Source of the DNA: Rhodobacter sp. Har01
GTDB lineage: Bacteria > Pseudomonadota > Alphaproteobacteria > Rhodobacterales > Rhodobacteraceae
DNA length: 64,000 nt
Assembly: GCF_020564565.1 (NCBI RefSeq)
Contig: NZ_JAJCTD010000003.1
Coordinates: forward strand, 186,001-250,000
Reading direction: 5' to 3'
Shown: piece after piece, positions 45,548-55,445 of the stretch
Layout: each line of letters starts with the position of its first letter
Numbering within the stretch: the first letter of the stretch is position 1
The notes under the pieces: generated by a model
Told to the model about the DNA's origin: nothing
What the model saw: the letters and a program-made list of their open reading frames with translations, nothing else
Database searches by the model: none
Program-made: the position numbers and the translations under genes

Positions 45548-46150
45548 TCAGGAAAACGCAAGCCCCGCCGCGATGATCCACATCGTCAGCCCCACCCCGA
45601 TCTCCAGCGCCACCCAGGCCCGCGGGCTGGCAAACACCGGCGCCAGCAGGCGCGCGCCAAACCCCAGCGCGGCGAAGAAGCTGAACGAGGCCGCCGCAGC
45701 CGCCAGCCCGAAAGCCACCCCATGCGGCGCGTACTGAGCGCTGATCGAGCCGAGCAGCACCACCGTATCCAGATAGACATGCGGGTTGGCCCAGGTCAGG
45801 AACAGGCAGATCGCCAGCACCCGGCGCAGCGGAGCCTGCGCATCGGGCGCCGGCCGCAACGCCTCGCCCCCCTTGCGCGCGGCCAGGAACCGCAAGCCGC
45901 CATAAACCACCAGGAACCCGACTCCCGCCCAGCGCGCCAGCTCGGCAAGCCCGGGCAGCGCCTCGGAAGCGGCGCCGAACCCGGCAACCCCGGCCCCGAT
46001 CAGCAGCGCGTCCGACGCCGCACAGACCGCCACCACCGCGCCCACATGCTCGCGCCGCAGGCCCTGTCGCAACACAAAGGCGTTTTGCGCCCCGATCGCA
46101 AGGATCAGGCTCAGGCTGGTCAGATACCCCGCAACGACGGCTTCAAGCAT
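45548..46150 (-). CDS. argO: LysE/ArgO-family amino acid exporter
   Basis: A 200-residue exporter of basic amino acids, with five to six helices and the N-terminal LILAIGAQNAFVLRQGLRREHV signature of the LysE/ArgO family. NPHVYLDTVVLLGSISAQY is a further hallmark. A LysR-type regulator similar to ArgP/LysG is encoded divergently one gene away, the standard control pairing for this exporter. It overlaps the upstream ACT-domain gene by 8 bases. Confidence 0.9.
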   Translation of the reverse strand: MLEAVVAGYLTSLSLILAIGAQNAFVLRQGLRREHVGAVVAVCAASDALLIGAGVAGFGAASEALPGLAELARWAGVGFLVVYGGLRFLAARKGGEALRPAPDAQAPLRRVLAICLFLTWANPHVYLDTVVLLGSISAQYAPHGVAFGLAAAAASFSFFAALGFGARLLAPVFASPRAWVALEIGVGLTMWIIAAGLAFS

Positions 46151-46535
46151 TCCGCGACAGCCGGTCCAGCACCTGCATCGCCTGCCTGGCCTGCGCCGCG
46201 GGCAGGAAGATGTGGTCATGGTGAAACCCCGCGATGACGTTGGCGCTGATCCCCTCGGCCGCCAGCGCGCCCGCCACCGCCGCGGTCAGGCCGACCGCCA
46301 CCAGCGAAGAATGAACGCGCAGCGTGATGCGGGCCATCGGGCCTTGTGGCTGCAACCCCGCTTGCCGCAGCCGGTCCATCGGCGCCACCAGCGTCAGCCC
46401 TTCGTCCTCGGCCACCACGGCAAAGGGCTGCACCGCCTCAGGGACACGGTCCGCGCAGGCGAACCCCCAGTCCATCGCACTCAGTTCCGGCCTCATCCCT
46501 GCCAGAAGCCTCCCCAGGTCGCGTTCGCCCGTCAT
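46143..46535 (-). CDS. ACT-domain protein (ACT_3 type)
   Basis: A 130-residue protein with a ligand-binding ACT fold: ARITLRVHSSLVAVGLTAAVAGALAAEGISANVIAGFHHDHIFLP. It carries no enzyme domain, so a role as a small amino acid sensor is plausible. It overlaps argO and is first in that operon, facing the ArgP-like gene. I used ATG 46535 (MTGERDLGRLL). Confidence 0.82.
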   Translation of the reverse strand: MTGERDLGRLLAGMRPELSAMDWGFACADRVPEAVQPFAVVAEDEGLTLVAPMDRLRQAGLQPQGPMARITLRVHSSLVAVGLTAAVAGALAAEGISANVIAGFHHDHIFLPAAQARQAMQVLDRLSRNA

Positions 46536-46690
46536 GCCCGTCCCTTCTTGTGACTGCCCCTTGGTAGCGTCGCCCATCGACCAAGGCGAATTAATCTTCC
46601 TTTGCCATCATAAGGCCGGCTAATCTTCAGCTCGGGCCCGATACCGCGAGGGGACCAGCAGCAAACCCCCGGCCACCGCGAGACACCGCC
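46536..46690. promoter_or_regulatory. Divergent control region of the ArgO operon and argP-like gene
   Basis: AT-rich for this genome, with two direct copies of TAATCTTC (46592-46599 and 46621-46628, 29 bases apart), near three helical turns. This spacing fits the repeated sites of LysR-type regulators, so they may be ArgP operators. No other motif was assigned. Confidence 0.4.
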
Positions 46691-47584
46691 ATGCTCGACC
46701 CCGCCCAGCTGGCCGCCCTGGCCGCCGTCCACCGCCGCGGCAGTTTCGATCTGGCCGCCGCCAGCCTGAACGTCACGCCTTCGGCGGTGTCGCAACGCAT
46801 CAAGGCGCTGGAGGAAACCGTCGGCACCCTCTTGCTTCGCCGCGGCCAGCCCTGCGTGGCCACGCCCGTTGGCCTGCGCCTCATCCGCCACCATGACGAG
46901 GTCTTGCTGCTGGAATCCCGCCTGGCCAAGGACCTGCCGGCCCAGACGCGCGACAGCGCGACGCTGCGCATCGCGGTCAACGCAGACAGCCTGGCGACCT
47001 GGATCCTGCCCGTACTGGCCGAAGTGCCCGGGTTCCTGTTCGATCTGGTGATCGACGACCAGGACGTCAGCCAGGACTGGCTGCGCCGGGGCGAGGTGGT
47101 TGCGGCCCTGACCGGCCACCCCGGCCCGGTGCAGGGCTGCGACAGTCTGGCGATGGGCGCCCTGCGCTACCGTGCCACCGCCAGCCCCGGCTTCGCCGCC
47201 CGCTGGTTTTCCGATGGCGTCACTTCCCAGGCGCTGTCCCGCGCGCCCTCGCTGCGCTTCTCCGACAGCGACCGGCTGCAGGACCGCTGGTCCGCCCGCG
47301 TCACCGGCTCCACCCGACCCGGCAGCTTGCCGACCCACCGAATCGCCTCGACCCAGGGCTTCGTCGAGGCCAGCCTGCTGGGCCTTGGCTGGGGCATGAA
47401 CCCCGAGGCTCTGGTGGCCCTGCCTCTGGCCGAGGGCCGGCTGGTCGAACTGGTGCCCGACACGCCGCTCGACGTGCCGCTCTACTGGCAGTTCACCCGC
47501 CTCGTCGCCCCGGCGCTGGACCCGCTTACACATGCGCTTCGGGCCCAGGCTGGCAGGGCGCTGGTGTCCCCGGCCAGACTGTGA
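46691..47584 (+). CDS. argP: LysR-family regulator, ArgP/LysG-type
   Basis: A 297-residue LysR regulator. The N-terminal helix-turn-helix (RGSFDLAAASLNVTPSAVSQRIKALE, 16-41) is followed by the co-inducer domain with LRIAVNADSLATWILPVL, a signature of ArgP, which activates argO in response to arginine or lysine. It is divergent from the ACT protein and argO, as in the classical LysG-LysE pair. Confidence 0.9.
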   Translation: MLDPAQLAALAAVHRRGSFDLAAASLNVTPSAVSQRIKALEETVGTLLLRRGQPCVATPVGLRLIRHHDEVLLLESRLAKDLPAQTRDSATLRIAVNADSLATWILPVLAEVPGFLFDLVIDDQDVSQDWLRRGEVVAALTGHPGPVQGCDSLAMGALRYRATASPGFAARWFSDGVTSQALSRAPSLRFSDSDRLQDRWSARVTGSTRPGSLPTHRIASTQGFVEASLLGLGWGMNPEALVALPLAEGRLVELVPDTPLDVPLYWQFTRLVAPALDPLTHALRAQAGRALVSPARL

Positions 47585-47737
47585 AGCCGGCCTTCGGGGG
47601 CGGACGACCGCCCGAAAACCACCCCTCAGCCCGCCCGAAATACCGCCTGCGCCAAGGCCGCCCTGGCCGGTCTCCGGGCCGGTGCTGACCGCAGGGCGCC
47701 GAATTCAGGCATCAGCCGCCCACGCACCCGCCAGGCC

Positions 47738-49876
47738 TCAGGCGGCCGCCGACTGCAAAGGTGCCGCGGCCTCATCCGGCAGGCGGAAGCGATCGACCAG
47801 GCGGACCAGCAGGTCGGCCTGGCCATTCAGGCCGCGCCCCGAAGTCGAGGTCTGGTCCAGCACCGCGGTATTGCGCTGCATGTCGCCGTCAATCGAGCCG
47901 ACCGCGCCGGCGATCTCGTCGATGCTGGTCGCCTGCGATTGGGTGTGCGCGATGATCTCGCCCACCTTCACGACGACATCGGCCACCGCCGTCTCGATCT
48001 GGCCCAGCACGCTGACCGAATCCATTACCAGGCGAACGCCGTCGGCAACCTGGGTCTCGCTGGCGCGGATTTGTGCGGTGATTTCGGCCGCCGCCTTGGC
48101 GGTGCTCTGCGCCAGCGCCCGCACCTCCGAGGCGACGACCGCGAAACCGCGCCCCGCCTCTCCGGCCCTGGCCGCCTCAACCCCGGCGTTCAGCGCCAGA
48201 AGGTTGGTCTGAAAGGCGATGGTGCCGATCAGGTCGGTGATCTTGCCGATTGCCCGGGACGATTCCTCGATCCTGTGGATCGCCCCCATCACCTGATCGG
48301 CCACCACGCGCGACGATTGTGCCCGGGCTTCGACATCCGCCACCGCGGCCTCGGCGCAGCGCGCCGTTGCGGTCGCGTCGCGCAGGGTGTCGGTCAGCAT
48401 CTTCAACGCTGCCGCCGATTCCTCGACGGCGGCGGCGGATGACTGGCCGCGCATCGAGGAATCCTCCATCGCGGCAGCGATTTCGTGCGCGGTGTGGTTC
48501 AACGTCCGGCTGCTGATGGCGAGGTGGCGCAGCACCTCGACCAGATTGGCGGTCAGCGCGGCAATCTGGACCGAGATTTCCTGGAACACTCCGACATGGC
48601 CCGCGGGCATGGTGACGGTCAGATCGCCCTCGGCCAGCGCCCGCAGCACGCGCTGCACGTCGCCCAGGCCGCCTTGCGCAGCCTCGCCGATGGCATTGAC
48701 GCCGCGGGCCAGGTCGGCAAGCGGGCCGGCGGCCTCGGCCTCGGGCAGACGCTGCGAGAAATCGCCCGCGGCACAGGACTCGATCACGCGGGCAAGCTCG
48801 CGCATGAAAGCCTCGCGCTGCTGCTGCTCGGACCGGAACAACCCAACCGCGGCGCCGATGGCGGCTGACTCGCGGATGCGCGAGGCGATGAGCGGCCGGT
48901 CGAAGTCGCCGCTCCGCATGCCGTCCAGCGCGCGCGAGATCGCCCGCAGCGGCCGCGATATGCCGATCGCCACGATGCCGCCGCACAGCATGAACAGCGT
49001 GGTCAGCACAGCCGTCACGCCGATCTGGGTCGATTTGGCGAAGGCCAGCTCTGCGTCGGCTGCGTCGCGGATCGCCATGATATGCCCGTGCAGCGTGTCT
49101 TTCAGCGACTCAAGAACGGGTTTGACCTCGGCATGGCGGTCGGTGATGTCCTGGCGCAGACCCTGCCCGGCAAGGGTCTCGTCCACAAAGGCGGCAAAGG
49201 CGGTCTGGTAGGCGTCAAGCTGGCCAAGGACCGCTGACCGCTGTGCGAGCGAACTGAAGTTGGTTACCGGAAACGCCCTGAACTCGGCCACGCGCGCGTT
49301 CAGTTCGTCCAAATACTCGGGCGTACCGCGCAGCATGAAATCCTTTTCATGCCGGCGCATCATCAGCATCTTGCTTTGCATCGCCGGGTTGCCGATCTGT
49401 TCAAGCGAGGCCTCGACCGTGTGAATGGCACCCCGCAACTCGCCCTGAAGACCGGACTCGGGGTCAAGACCCAGACGGCGGGTGCTTTCGATGATGTCGG
49501 AAAAGACGGTGCCGTAAGTGGCCGTCAGGTCGGCCAGGAAGGCCAGCAGCTCCCGCTCCTCCTCCATCGTGCCGATCTCTGCCATCAGGGTCTGCGCCCG
49601 GGTCATGGACTGGGACAGGTCGACCAGTTCCTGGGCATGGATCGCCAGCTTGTCCTCGTCCGCGTCGACAAGGAATTCCATTTCGATGCGGCGGGCCTGC
49701 TCAAGGTGAAGGTCGATCTCGTCCAGCGCGGTGTCCAGTTCGGCGGCCTGCTGAAACCGCCGCTCGGCCGCATCGCGCCGGCCTTCGGTGTGGTAGGAGA
49801 ATGCCAGCAGGGCCAGCATCGAAAGGCTGACCGCAAGGGCGATGCCGAACAGGACGAAAGAGATTGACGGGCGCAT
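47738..49876 (-). CDS. Methyl-accepting chemotaxis protein
   Basis: A 712-residue chemoreceptor. Helix TM1 (about 8-28), a long all-alpha periplasmic domain of the helical bimodular (HBM) type (about 30-285), TM2 (about 290-312), a HAMP domain (about 312-365), a second HAMP-like stretch (about 400-450) and the signalling tip [38 protein letters not shown]. The C-terminus lacks a CheR-tethering pentapeptide. HBM receptors often sense small organic acids; the ligand here is unknown. The upstream GTG pair (49885) is possible, but ATG 49876 has the better context. Confidence 0.93.
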   Translation of the reverse strand: MRPSISFVLFGIALAVSLSMLALLAFSYHTEGRRDAAERRFQQAAELDTALDEIDLHLEQARRIEMEFLVDADEDKLAIHAQELVDLSQSMTRAQTLMAEIGTMEEERELLAFLADLTATYGTVFSDIIESTRRLGLDPESGLQGELRGAIHTVEASLEQIGNPAMQSKMLMMRRHEKDFMLRGTPEYLDELNARVAEFRAFPVTNFSSLAQRSAVLGQLDAYQTAFAAFVDETLAGQGLRQDITDRHAEVKPVLESLKDTLHGHIMAIRDAADAELAFAKSTQIGVTAVLTTLFMLCGGIVAIGISRPLRAISRALDGMRSGDFDRPLIASRIRESAAIGAAVGLFRSEQQQREAFMRELARVIESCAAGDFSQRLPEAEAAGPLADLARGVNAIGEAAQGGLGDVQRVLRALAEGDLTVTMPAGHVGVFQEISVQIAALTANLVEVLRHLAISSRTLNHTAHEIAAAMEDSSMRGQSSAAAVEESAAALKMLTDTLRDATATARCAEAAVADVEARAQSSRVVADQVMGAIHRIEESSRAIGKITDLIGTIAFQTNLLALNAGVEAARAGEAGRGFAVVASEVRALAQSTAKAAAEITAQIRASETQVADGVRLVMDSVSVLGQIETAVADVVVKVGEIIAHTQSQATSIDEIAGAVGSIDGDMQRNTAVLDQTSTSGRGLNGQADLLVRLVDRFRLPDEAAAPLQSAAA

Positions 49877-49924
49877 GGGCACCACCCCGGATTGCGAAAG
49901 TGCCGGAATGCTGCGCGCCAGAAG

Positions 49925-51337
49925 TTAGGAAGCGGTGAATGCGTCCGGTCGGGGCGGCGCCTGGTCCAGCCCCCGGGCAATCGCGGCACAGGCGCGCGCG
50001 GCGATGTCTTCGGCGCGGGCGGCGGTCGCGGCCTCGGCATAGATGCGGAACTCGGGCGCGTTGCCCGAGGGGCGCAGATGCAGGATGTCGTCGCCGATGG
50101 CGGTGCCGCGCCAGCCGTCGGTGCGGTCGATCCCCTTCAGCGCGGGCAGGCCCGCGGCGGCGAGAAGCGGTGCCGGATCGGCCTCGACCCCGGCCAGGAA
50201 GGCACGCGCCACCGCCGGCTCGACCCCCTGCAGCCGCGCCGTGGCGGTGAAGCGGGCCGGCAGCCTGGCGGCCAGCGCCGAGACGGCAAGGCCGCGGGCG
50301 CGGGCTTCGGCCAGGGGCGCAAGCAGCGGCAACAGACAGTCGCGCGTTCGCAACTGCGGCATCGGGCCACAGGGGCCGCGGGCGGCAAAGCCAAGCAGGA
50401 AGCCGCCGTTCGGCTCATAGCCCACGACCCGCGCGTTGCCGATCCGCTCGGGCGCCATGTCGGCGATGACGTAAGGCGAACCGATCCGGGTACGGATCAC
50501 CCGGAACCGGCCGGTCAGGTCGATGCAGGTGTTGGCCGAGACGGTGGTGACGACGGTCTCGGCCGCCAGCGCCTCGGCGGTCAGCGCGCCCAGAACGTCG
50601 CCCGGGATCACCTGTCCCGTCTCGTCGGCCATCAGCGGCCGATCGGCATCGCCGTCGGTCGAGATCAGCGCGTCAAGGCGATGCTCGGCCGCCCAGGCGG
50701 CGAACATGTCTCGCCATTCCGGCTCGATCGCCTCGGTGTCCACCGGCAGGAACCGGTCCGAACGTCCCAGCGGAACCGCCTGCGCACCGCAGGCGGACAG
50801 CACCTCGCACAGCAGGTCGCGGGCGACCGAGGAATGTTGCCAGACCCCCACCCGCAGCCCGATCAGTGCGCCGCCGTATGCACCGGAATAACGGGCGGCA
50901 TAGCGCGCGCACGCGCTTTCATCCGCCGACAGCGTCGCGGAAAGCCGGGCCGGCGCGGCGCCCAGCGCCGACAGGATCGCTGCTTCGTCGGCCTTGGTGA
51001 TCTCGCCTTCGGGGGTGTAGAACTTCAACCCGTTGCGGTCATCCGGGATATGACTGCCGGTGACCATGATCGCGGCCTGCCCGGCATTCAGCGCGGCCAG
51101 GGCAAGCGCCGGGGTGGGCAGCGCGCCGCAGTCGGTGACCGGCAGGCCCTCGCTGCGTGCGGTCCGGGCCACCACATCGGCCAGCGCGGGCGAGCTTGAC
51201 CGCAGGTCGCGGCCAAGGTGCAGGCCGCCGCCATTGGGGCAGGCGCGCAGGAAGGCGCGGACGTGGTCGGCGACCAGGTCCGGCGTCAGCTCGGTAACCA
51301 GTCCGCGCAGGCCGGAGGTGCCGAATTTCGGAGCCAT
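49925..51337 (-). CDS. Phosphohexomutase (phosphomannomutase/phosphoglucomutase family)
   Basis: A 470-residue alpha-D-phosphohexomutase that would interconvert hexose 6- and 1-phosphates. Domain motifs in order are the catalytic serine loop VTGSHIPDDRNGLKF (about 92-106), the metal loop STDGDADRPL (about 228-237), the sugar-binding loop GYEPNGGF (about 302-309) and the phosphate loop RPSGNAPEFRIY (about 426-437). The GEPNG-like motif fits both glucose and mannose enzymes, so specificity is open. It may supply hexose 1-phosphate for the capsule sugars, though it lies apart. Confidence 0.9.
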   Translation of the reverse strand: MAPKFGTSGLRGLVTELTPDLVADHVRAFLRACPNGGGLHLGRDLRSSSPALADVVARTARSEGLPVTDCGALPTPALALAALNAGQAAIMVTGSHIPDDRNGLKFYTPEGEITKADEAAILSALGAAPARLSATLSADESACARYAARYSGAYGGALIGLRVGVWQHSSVARDLLCEVLSACGAQAVPLGRSDRFLPVDTEAIEPEWRDMFAAWAAEHRLDALISTDGDADRPLMADETGQVIPGDVLGALTAEALAAETVVTTVSANTCIDLTGRFRVIRTRIGSPYVIADMAPERIGNARVVGYEPNGGFLLGFAARGPCGPMPQLRTRDCLLPLLAPLAEARARGLAVSALAARLPARFTATARLQGVEPAVARAFLAGVEADPAPLLAAAGLPALKGIDRTDGWRGTAIGDDILHLRPSGNAPEFRIYAEAATAARAEDIAARACAAIARGLDQAPPRPDAFTAS

Positions 51338-51418
51338 GAGCAGGGCCTTTCGTGCCGCGGGTCGCCAGCGTCAGCTAAGGCCGGCGGGCGGCATTTGGCA
51401 ACCCTGCCGCAGCGAGCC

Positions 51419-51461
51419 GGTTTTCGCGCGAAAATCGGGCACGGAATTCGCGCGAATTCCG
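51419..51461. repeat. Double-palindrome intergenic repeat, copy 2
   Basis: Second copy of the element at 15753-15797: core TTTTCGCGCGAAAA (51421-51434), then GGCA, then the perfect palindrome CGGAATTCGCGCGAATTCCG (51442-51461). Here it lies between the phosphohexomutase start and the yebC stop, both on the minus strand. Confidence 0.85.
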
Positions 51462-51480
51462 GCTTGCCTTCAGCGCCGCG

Positions 51481-52221
51481 TCAAAGCTTCGCGGCCACCT
51501 CCTCGGGGACATCGAAGTTGTGGGTGACCGACTGCACGTCGTCATCCTCTTCCAGAAGGTCGATCAGCTTCATCAGCTTGGTCGCGGTGTCGAAATCAAC
51601 CTCGGTGCGGCTTTGCGGTCGCCAGACCAGCTTGGATTCGGTCGATTCCCCCAAGCTGCCTTCCAGCGCGTCGGAAACCGTCGCCAGATCCTCAACCCTG
51701 CAATAGATCCAATGCGCCTCGTCATCGGTCTCGACGTCGTCGGCGCCCGCCTCGATCGCGGCCATCATGACGTCATCGGCGCTGCCCGCCGACAGCGGAT
51801 AGGAAACCTCACCCACCCGGTCAAAGCTGTGACTAACGCTGCCGGTCTGGCCGAGGTTGCCGCCGGCCTTGGTGAAATAGCTGCGCACGTTGCTGGCAGT
51901 GCGGTTCAGGTTGTCGGTCATCGTCTCGACGATGATGGCGATGCCGCCGGCGCCGTAGCCTTCGTAGCGGATCTCGGAATAGTCGCTGGCGTCGCCCATC
52001 TGCGATTTCCTGATCGCGCGGTCGATCACGTCCTTCGGCATCGACACCGCCTTGGCGGCCTTGACCGCCAGCCGCAGCCGCGGGTTCTTGTCGGGGTCAG
52101 GGTCGCCCATCTTGGCGGCGACGGTGATTTCCTTCGACAGCTTCGAGAACATCTTCGAGCGGATGCCATCCTGCTTGCCCTTGCGGTGCTGGATGTTCGC
52201 CCATTTCGAATGGCCGGCCAT
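51481..52221 (-). CDS. yebC: YebC/PmpR-family protein
   Basis: A 246-residue YebC-type protein starting [18 protein letters not shown], a near-invariant opening. The three-domain fold and the [20 protein letters not shown] loop are intact. Family members act as DNA-binding regulators or, as recent work shows, translation factors helping ribosomes at proline-rich stretches. It is a single gene with 170 bases of repeat-containing gap upstream. Confidence 0.95.
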   Translation of the reverse strand: MAGHSKWANIQHRKGKQDGIRSKMFSKLSKEITVAAKMGDPDPDKNPRLRLAVKAAKAVSMPKDVIDRAIRKSQMGDASDYSEIRYEGYGAGGIAIIVETMTDNLNRTASNVRSYFTKAGGNLGQTGSVSHSFDRVGEVSYPLSAGSADDVMMAAIEAGADDVETDDEAHWIYCRVEDLATVSDALEGSLGESTESKLVWRPQSRTEVDFDTATKLMKLIDLLEEDDDVQSVTHNFDVPEEVAAKL

Positions 52222-52298
52222 GGCCGTTTACCCCTTGGTCTTTTCGGTGCTGCGGTCCCTTACACCGGCAGGTGGCGGCTGGGCAACCCCGAGGCGCC

Positions 52299-52381
52299 GG
52301 GGGCCAGCCCCCCAGCCCATCGGTTTCTCGAACCGATGGCGCGACCAATGGACTACCCCCCCGGAGGTATTTCGGCCAAGA
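52299..52381 (+). repeat. Rhodobacterales-type intergenic repeat (CCAGCCCCCC ... CCCCGGAGGTATTT)
   Basis: GGGGGCCAGCCCCCC, then a perfect hairpin CATCGGTT-TCTCG-AACCGATG (52318-52338), then CCCCCCGGAGGTATTTCGGCC (52359 on) and AAGATGAAG. The same elements, in part, recur at 56390-56432 and 59047-59150. It lies between the start of yebC and the end of a lipoprotein gene. Confidence 0.75.
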
Positions 52382-52391
52382 TGAAGCAGGG

Positions 52392-52745
52392 TCAGTCGCG
52401 CGCGGGATCGGGCGAGGAGAAGACATGATCGATGCCGGCCGGGTCGGTGATCACCACCTCGGCCATCGGTGCCAGGCCCAGACCGCCGCCGAGGGCAAGG
52501 TCGATGCCCTCGACCAGCTGGCGAGCCAGGTTCTTGCGGTCCGCAAGCTTGACCGCATAGCCGTAGCCGGGGCCGCAGGTGTCCATCCGGCCGACCGGGG
52601 AAGCGGCCCAGTCGGCCCGGCAGGTGGTGCCGTCCGACAGCCGCAGGGTCAGCGTGGTGTCGGTCAGCCGCGCGGCCTGCGGCACGGGATTTCCCGGTGC
52701 CGCAACGCAGGCGGACAGCAGCAGGATCGGCAACAGGCGTTTCAT
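52392..52745 (-). CDS. Small lipoprotein of unknown function
   Basis: A 117-residue product with a lipoprotein signal (MKRLLPILLLSAC, Cys at 13) and a compact domain with DGTTCRADWAASPVGRMDTCGPGYGYAV. Two cysteines (about 43 and 59) may form a disulfide. It is 13 bases downstream of the SLC13-type transporter gene on the same strand and may be co-transcribed. Function unknown. Confidence 0.7.
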   Translation of the reverse strand: MKRLLPILLLSACVAAPGNPVPQAARLTDTTLTLRLSDGTTCRADWAASPVGRMDTCGPGYGYAVKLADRKNLARQLVEGIDLALGGGLGLAPMAEVVITDPAGIDHVFSSPDPARD

Positions 52746-52758
52746 CGGCATTCCCTTT

Positions 52759-54537
52759 CTAGAGTGGCCAGAGGATCGGGATCAGCGCCGAGGCGACCAG
52801 CATGGTCAGCAGGTTCAGCGGCACACCGACCTTGGTGAAGTCCGAAAAGCGATAGCCTCCCGGCCCATAGACCATCATGTTGGTCTGGTAGCCGACGGGC
52901 GTGGCAAAGGCGAGTGTGGCCGAGAACATCACCGCCACCACGAAGGGCCGCGGGTCGTGGCCAAGGTTCTGCGCCAGTTCGATGGCGACCGGCGTGTAGA
53001 TCACCGCGACCGCGTTGTTCGACAGGAACTCGGTCAGCACCAGCCCGATGAAATAGACCGCCAGGATCAGCAGGAACGGCGACAGCCCCGCCAGCCAGGG
53101 CGCCACGCCCTGCACGATCAGCCCCACCGCGCCGGACTGGTCCAGCCCCTCGCCCACCGCCAGCATGGCGAAGATCATCGCCAGAAGGCGGCCGTCGATG
53201 AAGCTGAAAGCCTCGTCGCTGTCGACACAGCGGGTCAGCAGGATTGCCGCCACCGCAAGCAGCGCCAGCGCCTGGATCGGCGCCACGTCAAAGGCCGACA
53301 GCACCACGATGAAGGCCAGCGCGGCGATGGCGATCGGCGCCTTGGCGCGGCGGAACGGCTTGATCGAGGGGCGCGAGATGTCGACCAGGTCCATGTCGGC
53401 GGCCAGCCGCTGGATGTCCTCGATGGCGCCTTCCAGCAAGAGCGTGTCGCCCACCCGGACGACCAGATCGTCCAGCTGGCGGCCGATGTTCTGGTTCCGC
53501 CGATGCGCCGCGATGGGGTAGACGCCGTAGCGCCGACGCAGCCGCAGGTCGCCCAGCCGCTGGCCCTCCATCCGGCAGCCCGGGCCGATCAGCACCTCGA
53601 CCGTCTCGGTCTTGACCGAAGACAGCTTGTCGACCAGATTCACGTCCGTGCGCCGCGCCAGGCCCAGAAGCTCGGTCATCTCGGTGCGCAGCACAACCCG
53701 GTCGCCGGCCTGCAGCCGCACCGGCGCCAGGTCGCGCCGCAGGCTGGCATCGCCGCGCAAGACGTCGATCAGCCGCACGCCGTCACGGCGGAACAGGTCC
53801 ACCTCCATCGGCGGCTGGCCGATCAGGGTGCTGTCCTCGGGGATGGCGACTTCGGTGAAATACTTCATCTTGCGGCGGTCGCTGAGAAGCGTGCCCATCG
53901 ACTGCCGCACCGGCAGCAGGTGCCGCCCTATGGTGGCCAGGTAAAGCCCGCCCACCACCGTCACCGCAATTCCCAGCGGCGCCACTTCGAACAGGCTGAA
54001 ATGCTCCATCCCCGCCTTCACCGCCACGCCATCGACCAGAATGTTGGTCGAGGTGCCAATGAGCGTGATCATGCCCCCCAGCACGGTCATGTAGGAAAGC
54101 GGGATCAGCAGCTTCGACGGCGCGGTGCCCAGCTTGATGGCGATCTGGATCACCACCGGGATCATCACCGCCACCAGCGGCGTGTTGTTCATGAAGGCCG
54201 AGGCGACGGCGCAGAATCCGAACAGCACCACGACGGTCGCCTTCGGGCGGCCCTCGACGCGCGCCTCGGCCAGCTGGATCACCGCCTCGATCGCGCCGGT
54301 TCGCACCAGCCCCCCCATCACCAGGAACATCAGTGCGATGGTCCAGGGCGCGCTGTTCGACAGCACCGCCGTCGCGTCCTTCACGGGCAAAAGGCCGGTG
54401 ACCAGCATCACCGCCGCACCGCCGATGGCGGTCACCTCGACCGGCATCGTCTCCAGCACGAACAGCGTGAACATGACGACCAGGATCGCCAGCGCCACCC
54501 AGGGTGCCCAGTCCGCCGGAACGCTCAGGCCGAACAT
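52759..54537 (-). CDS. SLC13/DASS-type transporter with two RCK_C domains
   Basis: A 592-residue membrane protein. N-terminal helices (about 10-205) and C-terminal helices (about 395-592) of the divalent-anion:sodium-symporter fold flank a cytoplasmic insert with two TrkA-C/RCK_C domains (about 210-385; motifs MEVDLFRRDGVRLIDVLRGD and GQRLGDLRLRRRYGVYPIAAHRR). The conserved SNT-type loops are in MITLIGTSTNILVDG and TEFLSNNAVAVIYTPVA. Such proteins move sulfate, dicarboxylates or related anions; the substrate is unassigned. It overlaps the upstream EamA gene by 13 bases. Confidence 0.92.
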   Translation of the reverse strand: MFGLSVPADWAPWVALAILVVMFTLFVLETMPVEVTAIGGAAVMLVTGLLPVKDATAVLSNSAPWTIALMFLVMGGLVRTGAIEAVIQLAEARVEGRPKATVVVLFGFCAVASAFMNNTPLVAVMIPVVIQIAIKLGTAPSKLLIPLSYMTVLGGMITLIGTSTNILVDGVAVKAGMEHFSLFEVAPLGIAVTVVGGLYLATIGRHLLPVRQSMGTLLSDRRKMKYFTEVAIPEDSTLIGQPPMEVDLFRRDGVRLIDVLRGDASLRRDLAPVRLQAGDRVVLRTEMTELLGLARRTDVNLVDKLSSVKTETVEVLIGPGCRMEGQRLGDLRLRRRYGVYPIAAHRRNQNIGRQLDDLVVRVGDTLLLEGAIEDIQRLAADMDLVDISRPSIKPFRRAKAPIAIAALAFIVVLSAFDVAPIQALALLAVAAILLTRCVDSDEAFSFIDGRLLAMIFAMLAVGEGLDQSGAVGLIVQGVAPWLAGLSPFLLILAVYFIGLVLTEFLSNNAVAVIYTPVAIELAQNLGHDPRPFVVAVMFSATLAFATPVGYQTNMMVYGPGGYRFSDFTKVGVPLNLLTMLVASALIPILWPL

Positions 54538-55445
54538 GGCTTGCCCCCTGCCCTTGCCGCCACCCGCGGCTGCACCAGCGCCACGCCCACCAGCATCGCC
54601 GCCATCGCCAGCCAGACCAGCGGCGGGAACCGCTCGCCCAGCAGCAGCATGGCCCAAAAGACGCCAGTCACCGTGACGACATAGCTTGATTGCGCCGCGA
54701 ACACAGCGCCCGCCGTGGCGGCCAGCCAGACATAGGTCGCGTACAGCGCCGCATGGCTGACCGACATCACCAGCAGTGCGATTTCTGACCGGTCGAACGG
54801 CGGCCCGGGCAGATAGAACTGCCCGGTCCCCAGCACCAGGGGCACGCACAGCACCAGCCCCACCGCCGAGGCGCCGAACATCGCCTGCACCGCGTCCATC
54901 CCTGCCGTACCGGACTTCGCCACCCAGGTCGCCTCAAGCGCATAAAACAGCGGCCCGATCATTGCCACCGGCAGCCAGCGCAGCATCTCGGGCGCCAGCG
55001 CCGCCCCTCCCGGCGCCGCGATCAGCCCCACGCCCGCCAGTCCCAGACCCAGGCCGGCCACCCGCAGCGCCGAGAACCGGTCGATCCCCGCCAGCACCGC
55101 CAGCGGCAGCGAAATCATCGGCACCAGCGCGATCACCAGCGACATCACCCCCGCCGGCAGATGCACCACCGAGGCATAGAAGGTATAGTTCGGCACCAGC
55201 GTCCCCAGCACCGCCACCACGACATAGAACCGCAGCGCGGGGCGGCTCAGCACCAGCCCGCGCCCGCGGACCAGACTGATCGCGCCCAAAAGCACTGTGC
55301 AGATCGCCAACTGCCAGAACATGATGCCGAAGGGCCCCTGCCCGGTCTCGGCCGCCATCTTGCCGGTGGCCTGGCTTGACCCCCAGCCGGTGCCCACCGC
55401 CAGCAGGATGGCGATCAACGCCCCCCGCCCCGGCCGGCCGCTCAT
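54525..55445 (-). CDS. EamA-family (DMT superfamily) transporter
   Basis: A 306-residue protein with ten predicted helices and two EamA repeats, ending in a basic tail. It overlaps the SLC13 gene start by 13 bases and the ymdB stop by 4 bases (ATGA), so ymdB, this gene and the SLC13 transporter form one operon. Substrate unknown. It is not closely similar to the other EamA protein at 44626-45525 in sequence wording. Confidence 0.9.
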   Translation of the reverse strand: MSGRPGRGALIAILLAVGTGWGSSQATGKMAAETGQGPFGIMFWQLAICTVLLGAISLVRGRGLVLSRPALRFYVVVAVLGTLVPNYTFYASVVHLPAGVMSLVIALVPMISLPLAVLAGIDRFSALRVAGLGLGLAGVGLIAAPGGAALAPEMLRWLPVAMIGPLFYALEATWVAKSGTAGMDAVQAMFGASAVGLVLCVPLVLGTGQFYLPGPPFDRSEIALLVMSVSHAALYATYVWLAATAGAVFAAQSSYVVTVTGVFWAMLLLGERFPPLVWLAMAAMLVGVALVQPRVAARAGGKPCSA

